DNA of 64,000 bases, from the NCBI RefSeq assembly GCF_001499655.1, contig NZ_LN879502.1, positions 2,232,001 to 2,296,000 of the forward strand, written 5' to 3'. Positions 1-9,094 of this stretch are shown in pieces. The notes beneath the pieces were generated by a model. The model was given only the letters and a program-made list of their open reading frames with translations. It had not been told where the DNA came from and did no database searches. The position numbers and the translations under genes were made by a program. The stretch is from Candidatus Protochlamydia naegleriophila (GTDB taxonomy: Bacteria; Chlamydiota; Chlamydiia; Chlamydiales; Parachlamydiaceae). Position 1 is the first letter of the stretch. Each line of letters starts with the position of its first letter.

Positions 1-1621
1 AGATGTCATGAAAGTGATTACTGAGGAATTGGAAAAGCTAAGCGTTTTAGATATGCAATCGGCCGAATATAGCGTCTCTCGTGGTTACTTAGATTGGCTG
101 ACTACCATTCCTTGGGGCATTTATAGCCAGGAGCACCATAATTTAGAAGAAGCTGAAAAAATCTTAGCCCATGATCATTACGGCCTAGAAGATATCAAAC
201 AACGCATTCTCGAATTTATTGGTGTCGGCAAACTAGCCAAAGGTGTGCGAGGTAGTATTATTTGCTTAGTCGGCCCTCCGGGAGTTGGAAAAACCAGCAT
301 TGGAAAAAGCATTGCCCGTGCGCTTAACCGCAAATTTTACCGTTTCTCTGTTGGTGGTATGCGTGACGAAGCCGAAATTAAAGGGCATCGCCGTACCTAT
401 ATTGGTGCGATGCCTGGTAAAATGATTCAAGCACTCAAGTATTGCCAAACGATGAATCCTGTCATCATGCTCGACGAAGTCGATAAAATGGGAAGAAGCT
501 TCCATGGAGACCCAGGCTCTGCACTTTTAGAGGTGTTAGATCCTGAGCAAAATGCCGAGTTCTTGGATCACTATTTGGACGTTCGCTGCAACTTATCCGA
601 TGTATTATTCATTGTAACAGCAAACGTGCTAGACACCATTCCCGAGCCGCTAAAAGACCGCATGGATATTCTCCGCCTGTCGGGTTATATCATGCAAGAG
701 AAAATTGAAATCGCCAAAAAGTATCTCATACCCCGTAACCGCAAAGAAATGGGACTCAAGGCAGCGGAAGTTTCATTTACTCAAGAAGCACTGCGGACAA
801 TGATCAATGGCTATGCGAGAGAGGCAGGTGTGCGCAACCTAGAGAACTTGGTCAAAAAAATCCTGCGAAAACTAGCAGTCAAAATTGTGCGCGAACAGGA
901 AGATTTTGAAAGAGAACAGGCTAAAAAGAAAAAAACGGCAAAAAGCAAGAAGCCGCTGGCACTACCTCCTGTAAAACACTCGATCACGCCGCATAATTTA
1001 AAAGACTACTTAGGCAAGCCTGTTTTTTCAAGCGACCGCTTTTACGAAAGGACGCCCGTTGGAGTCTGTATGGGCCTTGCTTGGACAGCTCTTGGCGGAG
1101 CTACGCTCTACATTGAGTCTATTAAAGTAGCTGGCGAAAAGACAGTAATGAAGCTCACCGGCCAGGCAGGCGAAGTCATGAAAGAGTCTGCTGAAATTGC
1201 GTGGAGCTATGTACATAGCTCGATTCACAAATATGCCCCGAGCTATACATTCTTTGAAAAATCGCAAGTCCACATTCACATTCCTGAAGGAGCCACTCCT
1301 AAAGATGGACCATCTGCCGGCATTACAATGGTCACTTCGCTGCTTTCACTATTGTTCGATACACCCGTATTGGACAACTTAGGAATGACTGGAGAGCTTA
1401 CCTTGACGGGGCGAATTCTTCCAATTGGAGGAGTCAAAGAAAAAGTTGTTGCGGCGCGCCGTTCAGGACTGAAAACATTGATTTTCCCCAAAGATAATAT
1501 GCGGGACTATGAGGAACTTCCTGATTACATTCGCAAAGGTCTTGTCATCTATTTCGTTGAGCACTATGACGAGGTCTTTAAAATCGCTTTTCCTGGCAAA
1601 CAGCGAGTAAAACTTCTGTAG
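1..1621 (+). CDS. lon: ATP-dependent Lon protease, C-terminal part (5' end outside window)
   Basis: This is a cytoplasmic AAA+ serine protease that unfolds and degrades damaged or regulatory proteins. The reading frame is open from base 2 to the stop, and the N-terminal substrate domain lies upstream of the window. Counting from the ATG at 8, the Walker A motif GPPGVGKT is at about 89-96 and Walker B VIMLDEVDK at about 151-159. The proteolytic domain has the catalytic serine in DGPSAG (Ser436) and the catalytic lysine in GGVKEK (Lys477). A basic Lys-rich linker at about 303-315 joins the ATPase and protease domains. The ATG at 8 lies inside the conserved linker before the SAEYSVSRGYLDWL-type motif and has no ribosome binding site, so it is not the true start. 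The next gene follows after a 400-base gap. Confidence 0.97.
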   Translation, partial: DVMKVITEELEKLSVLDMQSAEYSVSRGYLDWLTTIPWGIYSQEHHNLEEAEKILAHDHYGLEDIKQRILEFIGVGKLAKGVRGSIICLVGPPGVGKTSIGKSIARALNRKFYRFSVGGMRDEAEIKGHRRTYIGAMPGKMIQALKYCQTMNPVIMLDEVDKMGRSFHGDPGSALLEVLDPEQNAEFLDHYLDVRCNLSDVLFIVTANVLDTIPEPLKDRMDILRLSGYIMQEKIEIAKKYLIPRNRKEMGLKAAEVSFTQEALRTMINGYAREAGVRNLENLVKKILRKLAVKIVREQEDFEREQAKKKKTAKSKKPLALPPVKHSITPHNLKDYLGKPVFSSDRFYERTPVGVCMGLAWTALGGATLYIESIKVAGEKTVMKLTGQAGEVMKESAEIAWSYVHSSIHKYAPSYTFFEKSQVHIHIPEGATPKDGPSAGITMVTSLLSLLFDTPVLDNLGMTGELTLTGRILPIGGVKEKVVAARRSGLKTLIFPKDNMRDYEELPDYIRKGLVIYFVEHYDEVFKIAFPGKQRVKLL

Positions 1622-2021
1622 AGGTTAAATGAGAATGACTTTGATTCATTTGAATTGAAGTCTTCTCTTTTCTTAGCTCAAGCCTCCGGATTCAGCATCA
1701 ACTCGTTTGGATGCCGTTTCATTGCAAAAGTTCTTTCCTAAATGAACTTCGTCTTGCATAATAAACAAGGAAGGTACTGCTTAATAACTTGCCTTATGCA
1801 AAAGCAGTTAATGGACAAATGAGAGTCTTTAAACTCCTCGGCGTCTAAAATCAATCAGATAAAAGCGCAGGTCTTAAGAGATCTGTGCAAAATGAGTTAA
1901 TAATAGGCATCGCTTCGTTTTCCAACGCCCTTACTTCCATCTTGTAAAGCAAACGACTAAGCAACGTGTGTAAAGAGGCTAGACCCGCCAAAATTATCGA
2001 CAATGTCAATTAAGGATAGTT
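1622..2021. other. Intergenic region downstream of lon
   Basis: 400 bases without a convincing gene. The only clear structure is a 10-bp stem with two G-T pairs and a TAAG loop at 1865-1888. It has no T-run and could be a weak terminator or an RNA processing site. No promoter was identified with confidence for the downstream gene. Confidence 0.4.
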
Positions 2022-2537
2022 ATGCATGAAACCCTTGAATTCCTTCCCTGGTCGGCAGCCTATCGGCAAAAAGTCATTGACCCGGCTCAGCTTTCGGAGC
2101 GCGTTCAAACTCTTCGCCAACAAGGTAAAACAATAGTGACATTGAATGGATCGTTTGATTTGCTTCATGCTGGGCATCTACACATTATTCATGAAGCCTC
2201 TCAACTAAGCGATGTCCTCATCGTTGCTCTTAACAGCGACTCTTCGATCAAGCAATATAAAAGCCCCAAGCGTCCTCTCATCCCCCTTGAGTACCGCATG
2301 CAAATGATGGCCGCTTTGGGATTTGTCGATTTTGTGACTTGGTTTGAAGAAACTGATCCCATCCGCCTCCTTTCAGTGATCAAACCAGACGTGCATGTGA
2401 ATGGATCCGAATATGGGCAAAATTGCATCGAAGCAGAAACCATTCAGCAGGGGGGTGGCAAGATTCACATTGTCAAGCTCATTCCCGGCCTGTCAACTTC
2501 TTCTATCATCAAAAAAATTCAGGACGAAGGGGCTTGA
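2022..2537 (+). CDS. rfaE2: RfaE2/HldE-C family nucleotidyltransferase (heptose-phosphate adenylyltransferase type)
   Basis: A stand-alone 171-residue cytidylyltransferase-like domain of the type that activates heptose-1-phosphate to ADP-heptose for LPS inner-core synthesis. The fold's signature is visible: TLNGSFDLLHAGH with the HxGH nucleotide-binding motif at about 50-53, ALNSDSSIK, RPLIPLEYRMQMMAAL, KPDVHVNGSEYG and a C-terminal STSSIIKKI corresponding to the family's STT(S)xI motif. There is no kinase domain, so this is the split form of HldE. The ATG is followed four bases after its stop by the rhomboid gene, implying co-transcription. Known chlamydial LPS lacks heptose, so the real substrate is open; a glycerol- or other sugar-phosphate nucleotidyltransferase is possible. 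Confidence 0.8.
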   Translation: MHETLEFLPWSAAYRQKVIDPAQLSERVQTLRQQGKTIVTLNGSFDLLHAGHLHIIHEASQLSDVLIVALNSDSSIKQYKSPKRPLIPLEYRMQMMAALGFVDFVTWFEETDPIRLLSVIKPDVHVNGSEYGQNCIEAETIQQGGGKIHIVKLIPGLSTSSIIKKIQDEGA

Positions 2538-2540
2538 GTC

Positions 2541-3728
2541 ATGCGAGTGATTGGAACATTAAATGATGAGAAGAAAGGGCTTACATTCTCTTTATTTCTT
2601 CACCAGAAAGGCATTGAGCATCAACTAGAAATGCAACCCAATACAGACTGGGGAAGTCCCGATTATGGATCGAGCATATGTAAAATCTGGATCCAGGATG
2701 AAGACCAAGTGGAAGACGCCATAAAATGGTATAATCTATTTAAAGAACATCCTTTAGATCCCATTTTCCATGCCAGTCAGCCTCTGGCTGCGCAAGATTT
2801 TGCAGTACTTAGCTCCTCAAACCGCAACGCCCCTCCTTCCCCACCCGCTTCTTCAAAGCCGACAAAACTCGCGGGATGGGAAAATCAACCCATGGGATGG
2901 ATGACGCGCGGTTTCCTCATCATTTGCTGCCTGCTCTTTTTAGCCACTCAACTCATCAAATCCTCCTCAACCGCCCCAAACAATGTTGCAGTCCTAAGTA
3001 TCGTTTCTTCACCTGTCGATAAAACTTTACTTTACGATTATCCTCAATTTTACGAACTCGTTGATCGCTTCATTCGCTTTTATGGATATGAAGGGCTGGA
3101 AAACACCAAAGATTTACCAAATGAAGCTCAAGCTCTTTTACAAAAAATTGAGCATACCCCTTTTTGGCAAGGATTTTATCATCTCGCTTTGAGTGAGGGC
3201 TTTCAAAACCTATTTCAAGGAAACTTCGGCGCGCCCTTATTCGAAAAAATCAGCGAAGGGCAGGTTTGGCGCCTATTTTCACCAGCCTTGCTGCATGGCG
3301 ATATTTTCCATCTTTTTTTTAATATGCTCTGGTTAATCGTTCTCGGTAAACAAATCGAGCAGCGCATGAGCAAAGGCCGCTATTTATTATTTATTCTAGT
3401 TGCAGGGATATTTTCCAATACGGCTCAATATCTGATGAGCGGCCCCAACTTTGTGGGCTTTTCAGGCATTTTATGTGCAATGCTCACATTTATTTGGGTC
3501 AGGCAGCAGCAGGCTCCTTGGGAAGGCTATCAACTCGATCGTCTTACAATTTCTTTCATGTTGATTTTCATTATTGGAATGGCGCTCTTGCAATCTTTAT
3601 CTTTTTTTGTAGAAAAATTTTTCGATCTTGGAATGTCCCCAAATATCGCTAATACAGCGCACTTATCGGGAGCATTCATCGGTCTTCTACTCGGTAGACT
3701 GAACTTTTTTAGTTGGAGGCACACTTAG
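2541..3728 (+). CDS. Rhomboid-family intramembrane serine protease (GlpG-like)
   Basis: An inner-membrane protease that cleaves transmembrane substrates. The 395-residue protein has a soluble N-terminal region of about 125 residues, including a Pro/Ser linker. Hydrophobic helices follow, beginning near residue 128. The rhomboid core starts around residue 230: [24 protein letters not shown] carries the HGxxxHLxxNM-type oxyanion segment, GFSG holds the nucleophile Ser308, and [16 protein letters not shown] holds His374 of the catalytic dyad. The soluble N-terminus followed by a six-helix core resembles GlpG. It starts 4 bases after the rfaE2-type gene and ends 1 base before rnz, so these genes form one transcription unit. 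The substrate is unknown. Confidence 0.9.
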   Translation: MRVIGTLNDEKKGLTFSLFLHQKGIEHQLEMQPNTDWGSPDYGSSICKIWIQDEDQVEDAIKWYNLFKEHPLDPIFHASQPLAAQDFAVLSSSNRNAPPSPPASSKPTKLAGWENQPMGWMTRGFLIICCLLFLATQLIKSSSTAPNNVAVLSIVSSPVDKTLLYDYPQFYELVDRFIRFYGYEGLENTKDLPNEAQALLQKIEHTPFWQGFYHLALSEGFQNLFQGNFGAPLFEKISEGQVWRLFSPALLHGDIFHLFFNMLWLIVLGKQIEQRMSKGRYLLFILVAGIFSNTAQYLMSGPNFVGFSGILCAMLTFIWVRQQQAPWEGYQLDRLTISFMLIFIIGMALLQSLSFFVEKFFDLGMSPNIANTAHLSGAFIGLLLGRLNFFSWRHT

Positions 3729-3729
3729 C

Positions 3730-4650
3730 ATGTCTGTCAGAGATTTAACGATTTTAGGGTGCTCAAGCCAGCAGCCAACCCGCTTCCGCAATCATGGAGC
3801 TTACCTTTTACGGTGGAATGATGAAGGATTTTTATTTGATCCCGGCGAAGGAACTCAGCGCCAATTTATTTATGCCAATATCGCACCACCTGTTGTTTCG
3901 CGCATTTTTATTTCGCACTTTCATGGCGACCATTGTTTAGGGCTGGGCTCTATCCTGATGAGGCTCAACCTCGACAAGGTCACCCATCCCATTCACTGTT
4001 ACTATCCTGCTAGTGGAAAAAAATACTTCGATCGCCTGCGTTATGGTTCTATTTATCATGAAATGATTCATGTGGTTGAACACCCCGTTTCACAAGCCGG
4101 CCTCGTTGAAGATGATGGACGCTTCCGCATTGAAGCTACATTCCTAGAACACGGTGTAGAAAATATCGGCTGGCGAGTGACAGAAGCAGATACTAGAAAA
4201 TTTGATAATGAAAAACTGGGATTATATGGAATCAGAGGACCTCTCGTAAAAGAGCTGCAAGAAAGGGGCCGTTTGCTTATTCATGGCCAAGAGGTTACTC
4301 TAGATGATGTCAGTTGGATTAGACATGGAGATAGCTTTGCTGCCGTGATCGATACCCTCCCCTGCCAAAATGCCATTGACATTGCAAGGGGGGCTAGCAT
4401 ATTGCTGTGTGAAAGCACTTACTTGGAAGAGCACAAAGAACTTGCTCGCCTCCACAACCACATGACAGCCAAACAAGCTGCTGCTATAGCAAAAGAAGCA
4501 CAAGTAAAACAACTCATCCTGACCCACTTTTCGGCACGTTACCAAAACTTAAAACCTTTCGAACAAGAAGCTCGGACTATTTTCCCCAATACCTTTGTAG
4601 CCGATGACCTCATCACCTTTCCATTTCCAAAAGTCTCTATAAAACCTTGA
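3730..4650 (+). CDS. rnz: Ribonuclease Z (tRNA 3'-processing endonuclease)
   Basis: A zinc-dependent metallo-beta-lactamase-fold endonuclease that removes tRNA 3' trailers. The metal site motif HFHGDH is at residues 63-68. Downstream metal ligands lie in the [11 protein letters not shown] region (about 139-149), [11 protein letters not shown] and ILTHFSARY. The length of 306 residues matches the bacterial short form of about 305-310. The long insertion [18 protein letters not shown] is typical of RNase Z rather than other metallo-beta-lactamases. The one tRNA in this window does not encode CCA, consistent with a need for 3' trimming followed by CCA addition. The gene lies one base after the rhomboid gene. 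Confidence 0.95.
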   Translation: MSVRDLTILGCSSQQPTRFRNHGAYLLRWNDEGFLFDPGEGTQRQFIYANIAPPVVSRIFISHFHGDHCLGLGSILMRLNLDKVTHPIHCYYPASGKKYFDRLRYGSIYHEMIHVVEHPVSQAGLVEDDGRFRIEATFLEHGVENIGWRVTEADTRKFDNEKLGLYGIRGPLVKELQERGRLLIHGQEVTLDDVSWIRHGDSFAAVIDTLPCQNAIDIARGASILLCESTYLEEHKELARLHNHMTAKQAAAIAKEAQVKQLILTHFSARYQNLKPFEQEARTIFPNTFVADDLITFPFPKVSIKP

Positions 4651-4659
4651 GGTATTGTT

Positions 4660-5649
4660 GTGTATATTGCAACCTGTTATCGCTTTCTTGAACATCTGCA
4701 AGTGATTAAAAATGCGTCTGAACATACCATTCGCAATTATGCAATCGATTTAAATTCATTTAAATCTTACCTCGAGCAAGCCTTCTTTCCAGATGCTAAA
4801 GCAGAAGAGCTGCCAGCAAAAATTGCCTTCAATGAACCCTATCATGCCCGCTCTACTCTTTACGATCATAAACTCATCATAGAGAGCATTGACCGGAAAA
4901 CGATTCGAGGATTTCTTGCCTGGCTTAGTTCCAATAAGCAGCATAAGCGGACAATAGCGCGGCGCCTCTCATCTTTGCGCAGCTTCTTTAAATATGCGCA
5001 AGCTCAAGGGCTCATCCAAAATAATCCAACCGATGAACTAGACAGCCCAAAGTTAGACAAAAAATTGCCGGTCTCTTTGAACTACGACCAAGTGAGCCAC
5101 CTTTTTGACCAACCAGACACCGAAACCTACCTAGGTTTTCGCGATCGAACGATCATGGAACTTTTTTATAGTTCCGGCCTTAGAGTCAGCGAACTCATAG
5201 CTCTTAATCGCCATGATTTTGACTTCGATAATCTAACCGTCAAACTCAAAGGAAAAGGTAAAAAAGAGCGCATCGTCCCCATTACTAAAAATGCGGCTGC
5301 TTGGATTAAATCCTACCTTAACCATCCTGAACGGCATCACGATTCAGACATTCATTCTGCCGAAGTCGATCCAAGAGCTATCTTTCTCAACAAACACGGT
5401 ACCCGTCTTACCACACGCTCCGTCGACCGCAAGTTTGATCTTTACTTGACCCGCAGCGGACTAGCCGGCAAAGTCACCCCGCACACAATCCGCCATACGA
5501 TTGCCACTCATTGGCTGGAAAATGGCATGGACCTTAAAACAATTCAAATTCTTTTGGGCCATAGTTCCTTATCCACCACAACGATTTACACCCAAGTCTC
5601 CTCCAAGCTTAAGAAAAAGGTCTATGACGAAGCGCATCCCCGCGCATGA
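4660..5649 (+). CDS. xerC: Tyrosine recombinase XerC (chromosome dimer resolution)
   Basis: A site-specific recombinase that acts with a partner at the dif site to resolve chromosome dimers. The GTG at 4660 is the start; no in-frame ATG extends the protein. The N-terminal SAM-like domain includes the FLEHLQVIKNASEHTIRNY segment. Catalytic residues are visible: Arg175 in SSGLRVSEL, a beta-hairpin lysine in LKGKGKKERIVP, HTIR with His275 and Arg278, His301 in LLGHSSLSTT, and the nucleophile Tyr310 in TTIYTQV. The 329-residue length is slightly above the usual ~300 because of an insertion near residues 47-68. It is the last gene of the run starting at 2022. Confidence 0.92.
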   Translation: MYIATCYRFLEHLQVIKNASEHTIRNYAIDLNSFKSYLEQAFFPDAKAEELPAKIAFNEPYHARSTLYDHKLIIESIDRKTIRGFLAWLSSNKQHKRTIARRLSSLRSFFKYAQAQGLIQNNPTDELDSPKLDKKLPVSLNYDQVSHLFDQPDTETYLGFRDRTIMELFYSSGLRVSELIALNRHDFDFDNLTVKLKGKGKKERIVPITKNAAAWIKSYLNHPERHHDSDIHSAEVDPRAIFLNKHGTRLTTRSVDRKFDLYLTRSGLAGKVTPHTIRHTIATHWLENGMDLKTIQILLGHSSLSTTTIYTQVSSKLKKKVYDEAHPRA

Positions 5650-5834
5650 ACCTGCACGATTTCTTAACATGATAAAACAAGCATTTAATTCCAACTAAAA
5701 CCCATCTATTTATTTTTAGTTAACTAACGCTTTATCATCATTTAACAATAAATTCCTATAGACTGCTTTTTTTAGGTGGGAAGAAGTCCCTCAAAGGACG
5801 ATTCTTCGCATTGTAATGAAAAAAGATTTGCTTT

Positions 5835-5855
5835 AAAGAAGCTTCTTTTTTATTA
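5835..5855 (+). terminator. Possible short terminator downstream of xerC
   Basis: A 7-bp self-complementary stem (AAAGAAG/CTTCTTT) runs directly into TTTTTATTATT. The stem has no separate loop, so efficiency is doubtful, but the position between xerC and the next gene fits. Confidence 0.35.
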
Positions 5856-5907
5856 TTAGAACCTTATTAAAAAAATAAGTAATCATAAAAAAAACAACAG
5901 AGGCTCT

Positions 5908-7581
5908 ATGCCGAATTCCCTAGCAACTATTCAGCTTAGAACCATTTTAAACGGTTTAGAAAGAGGAAATCATTTAGCTTATGGCGATGATGGTCATTTT
6001 TACGTCTTTGGAATGGGGACTAAACCAGCAGCAATCTATGAGACCAACTCTGAAGAGATTCGTCGGAGAGTTAAGGAATTTGTTAACCGAAATAAAGCGC
6101 TTTTACAGCCTGAGCTCTTGAATGAATTGCAAGAAAGATTAGCGGGTAGACTCAAAGTACTTAATCGCAACACGACTGGTTTTTATGCCTTGTTGTATTT
6201 TCTGTTCAGCTTTGATCGCCGCCAATTTTGGGACAACAAACAGTTGGATGATCGGACTTATTTAACGGAATTTAAAACATTCTTAGAAACTGCTGTAAGG
6301 GAACTTAGACAACCGCGCCTTCCAGTCATACCTTCTGCCTCAATAATTCCTCCCCAAACCCCCACGAGACCCATTCCTCCAAGGCAGCCGCAAGCGATAG
6401 GACACCCCATTCCAACACCTAATTTAACCCCAGAAACACCCATTCCAACCCCACCTAAAGATCAAACTCCTCCTCTTTCCGATCCAATTGAAACGAACCC
6501 TCAACCTACTATTTCACCCTCCCCCTTAACTCCCCCATCTCCTTCTAATCCACCGCCACCACCGCCACCTCCTCCCCCGTCTCCTACAACCCCACAATCT
6601 TCTCTTTCTTCAAGCTTACCACCTCCTCCCCCACCAGGATTCCGCCCATCGCCACCAATTCCAATGCCCCCAACTCTTCCGGGTTTCAGCGCAGTGACTC
6701 CAGAACAAACCGCTCTTCCAACAAAGACTCCCAAGCCGCCATCTCTTCCTTCTAAAACTCTATTTTTTAAAGACGAACCTATTGCACCAGCCTGTCTATC
6801 GGAAAAGTTCTCTCATTTGACTAAGGAAGAAATTGAAGAACAGGTACGCTCGATCGACGCGTATTATACATCTTTGGAAAAAATGCTTATTCCTATAAAG
6901 GAAACTATCAAAAAACATGTTAAATTAGTAATGCAACGAGATGAAGAGAACAAGCCACATATCGCAGCGCTTGAAAAGATTCTTGAGGAGCAAAAAAAGC
7001 ACCTAGATCTTCTCACCCAAGCATCTTCTTCCGGTTCGTTTATCTCTCTTTACCATCCGCAGTCCGAACTTCCCTTTATTCCGGATAACATATTTGATGA
7101 GATCCAAAAAAGAATCGCAGAACTCCAATCCGATCCTAGTACAAGAAATTTTAAAACTCTCAGACTTTCTCCCAATTTTAAGATATCTAAAGCCATCGAG
7201 TGTGTGCAAAATTACATGGCTGAATTAACAGCCAACATTGAACGCTACGAGAAAAAGAATGCAGAGCTACAAACTCAAATTGAATTAATCGAAGGCAGTT
7301 CCAATAATGGTATTCCTTTTGCGCAATTCAAGACTGTTTTAAATTCCAAGGATCAACTCGTTAGAAAAGCTAAAACACAAATTTCTGACCGTAACAAGCA
7401 TATAAAAGGTAAACCAGCCTTTACTGTGCCAGTGGCTCCTGCTATCACAACAGCCCATCCGATCTTTAAAGAATATCCACGTTTAAAACCTTTAGAGAAC
7501 TTACCCCAACCCCTCGAAATAGCCATGCAATCAAAAAATCCCATTGCAATCTATACATCTATTCGAGCAACTGAGGAATAG
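5908..7581 (+). CDS. Proline-rich coiled-coil protein, unknown function (candidate secreted effector)
   Basis: A 557-residue protein that I do not recognise as a known family. An N-terminal region of about 125 residues looks globular (LERGNHLAYGDDGHFYVFGMG). A proline-rich stretch follows at roughly 130-285, including one run of ten prolines and one of six followed by GFRPSPP, like the FH1/WASP-type tracts that bind profilin or SH3 domains. Residues about 295-560 are rich in Lys/Glu and predicted to be helical with coiled-coil character. There is no signal peptide or membrane segment. The ATG is preceded by AGAGG at a suitable distance. It stands alone, with a hairpin after its stop. A role at the host cytoskeleton is only a suggestion from composition. 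Confidence 0.75.
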   Translation: MPNSLATIQLRTILNGLERGNHLAYGDDGHFYVFGMGTKPAAIYETNSEEIRRRVKEFVNRNKALLQPELLNELQERLAGRLKVLNRNTTGFYALLYFLFSFDRRQFWDNKQLDDRTYLTEFKTFLETAVRELRQPRLPVIPSASIIPPQTPTRPIPPRQPQAIGHPIPTPNLTPETPIPTPPKDQTPPLSDPIETNPQPTISPSPLTPPSPSNPPPPPPPPPPSPTTPQSSLSSSLPPPPPPGFRPSPPIPMPPTLPGFSAVTPEQTALPTKTPKPPSLPSKTLFFKDEPIAPACLSEKFSHLTKEEIEEQVRSIDAYYTSLEKMLIPIKETIKKHVKLVMQRDEENKPHIAALEKILEEQKKHLDLLTQASSSGSFISLYHPQSELPFIPDNIFDEIQKRIAELQSDPSTRNFKTLRLSPNFKISKAIECVQNYMAELTANIERYEKKNAELQTQIELIEGSSNNGIPFAQFKTVLNSKDQLVRKAKTQISDRNKHIKGKPAFTVPVAPAITTAHPIFKEYPRLKPLENLPQPLEIAMQSKNPIAIYTSIRATEE

Positions 7582-7590
7582 CTAGCCCTC

Positions 7591-7631
7591 TATACTCACC
7601 AAACAGTCTAATGACCTGCTTGGTGAGTATA
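7591..7631 (+). terminator. Strong hairpin after the proline-rich gene
   Basis: A 16-bp stem with one mismatch (7591-7606 with 7616-7631) and a 9-base loop lies ten bases after the stop codon. No T-run follows, so it may be a processing or stability element rather than a classical intrinsic terminator. Confidence 0.55.
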
Positions 7632-7888
7632 TACCTAATGCGAGCGAGAGTAAAAACCGCGAACGGTCGTTAAGACTTTCGCGTATTCTGATTTAAAAAT
7701 TCTATTTTTAGAAATGTTGAATAACTCTTCTTTTATAAAAAAAATTAATAGATTAAAATGCATTAATTCTGATAAAATACATTATTATTTAAGAGTTAAT
7801 CTATCTTTTTTTATAAGCTCAATTGATCGACTTTGGTTTCCTCTTTTTTCCTTTATGATGCCCAATTGAAGGCATCAATAAGCGACCA

Positions 7889-7990
7889 TTAAGACAAAAA
7901 CTTTAGGCATAAGCAAGACGATTTATATCTATCCGATTTGTCTTAAAGACCTTAAGTTTGGACAGAAAGCTCAGGCATGACGCATGCGTC
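7889..7990 (+). promoter_or_regulatory. Structured leader candidate of the metNIQ operon
   Basis: TTAAGACAAA (7889-7898) is perfectly complementary to TTTGTCTTAA (7937-7946). AAACTTTAGG (7898-7907), inside that loop, is complementary at 9 of 10 positions to CCTTAAGTTT (7950-7959). The two stems interlock as a pseudoknot or act as alternatives. A perfect 12-bp palindrome GACGCATGCGTC follows at 7979-7990. The element ends about 70 bases before metN. I could not match it to a known SAM riboswitch core. Confidence 0.4.
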
Positions 7991-8059
7991 TTCTCTTGTT
8001 TTGGCAAGATCAAGCTTTGCTAAAAATAAGGGAATAACAAGTTAATTATTTTTTGTTAC

Positions 8060-9094
8060 ATGGATTTTATGAAAGATCATTTAATTGAAGTGAAAGGGTT
8101 ATCTAAAGTTTTTGGCTTTAAAGGAGCTGAACAACCAGCTTATGCCTTAAAAGAAATCAATTTAGCGATTCCCCGCGGAAGCATTTACGGAATTATTGGA
8201 ATGAGTGGTGCGGGAAAATCTACTCTGTTGCGCTGCTTGACCGGCTTAGAGTCCCCTTCCGAAGGATCGATTTTGATTGAGGGGGAAGAGCTGACTCAAA
8301 AAAGTGCTAAAGATCTTTGCCGTATTCGCCAACACATGGGAATGGTATTTCAGCACTTCCAGCTTTTTTCTTCGCGTACTGTAGCAGAGAACATTGCCTA
8401 TCCGATGGAAATACACGGCACACCCCATGAGCAGCAACAACATCGCATTGACGAATTGCTGAGTCTAATTGGACTCTCGCACAAAAAGCATATGTATCCT
8501 TCCCAATTGAGTGGCGGGGAGAAACAGAGAGTTGGGATTGCGCGAGCGCTTGCCAATAATCCTCATCTGCTTTTATGCGATGAGCCCACATCAGCCCTTG
8601 ACCCTAAAACGACCCGCTCGATTTTACAATTTCTAGCTCAACTCAATCAGGAACTTGGCTTAACCGTCATTATCATCACCCACCAGCTTGAAACTGTGAA
8701 GCAAATTTGCCACCGTGTGGCTGTCCTTTCACATGGAGAAATTGCGGAAGAAGGAGAAGTCAGAAACGTCTTTACCCGCCCTCAGCATCAAGTCACACGC
8801 CATCTATTGCATTTAGGAACAGATCAATTCCCAGAAGATCTCTTGCAGCAGCGCGATACCAATAAGAAACTCGTTCGTTTAGGCTTTGAGGGACATCAAG
8901 CCAAGGAACCTGTCATTTCACACTTGCTCAAGCGATATGACGTCGAAGTCAATATTTTATCCGGGGGTTTAGACTACCTTCAAAAAACCATTGTTGGAAA
9001 CTTATTTGTCGAAATTTCAGGATCTCCAGATGACATTCAGCAAGCTCTCGAATTTCTTCAAAGCCGTCAGATTATTTGTGAGGTGATTTCATGA
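8060..9094 (+). CDS. metN: Methionine ABC transporter, ATP-binding protein MetN
   Basis: The energising subunit of a D/L-methionine importer at the inner membrane. The ABC domain shows Walker A GMSGAGKS at 47-54, the signature LSGGEKQR from residue 150, and Walker B LLLCDEPTSALDP about 20 residues later. After about residue 250 comes the NIL (ACT-like) regulatory domain (LVRLGFEGHQAKEPVISHLLKRY), which in MetN binds methionine and inhibits transport. The 344-residue length is typical. An alternative ATG lies 9 bases downstream at 8069. The stop overlaps the metI start (ATGA). Confidence 0.95.
   Translation: MDFMKDHLIEVKGLSKVFGFKGAEQPAYALKEINLAIPRGSIYGIIGMSGAGKSTLLRCLTGLESPSEGSILIEGEELTQKSAKDLCRIRQHMGMVFQHFQLFSSRTVAENIAYPMEIHGTPHEQQQHRIDELLSLIGLSHKKHMYPSQLSGGEKQRVGIARALANNPHLLLCDEPTSALDPKTTRSILQFLAQLNQELGLTVIIITHQLETVKQICHRVAVLSHGEIAEEGEVRNVFTRPQHQVTRHLLHLGTDQFPEDLLQQRDTNKKLVRLGFEGHQAKEPVISHLLKRYDVEVNILSGGLDYLQKTIVGNLFVEISGSPDDIQQALEFLQSRQIICEVIS

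Larger units (their letters stand above)
7582..8059. other. Intergenic region upstream of metN
   Basis: 478 bases, AT-rich, with no supported gene. It holds a strong hairpin close to the upstream stop codon (7591-7631), a pair of complementary segments that could form alternative or pseudoknotted stems (7889-7959) and a 12-bp palindrome (7979-7990). These are listed separately. Confidence 0.6.

Noticed and set aside
6501-6734. Glycine-rich minus-strand ORF over the polyproline region
   Set aside because: Mirror image of proline codons; no ribosome binding site or similarity.
7889-7990. metN leader as a standard SAM-I or SAM-II riboswitch
   Set aside because: I could not find the conserved core of either class. 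It is kept only as an unclassified structure.
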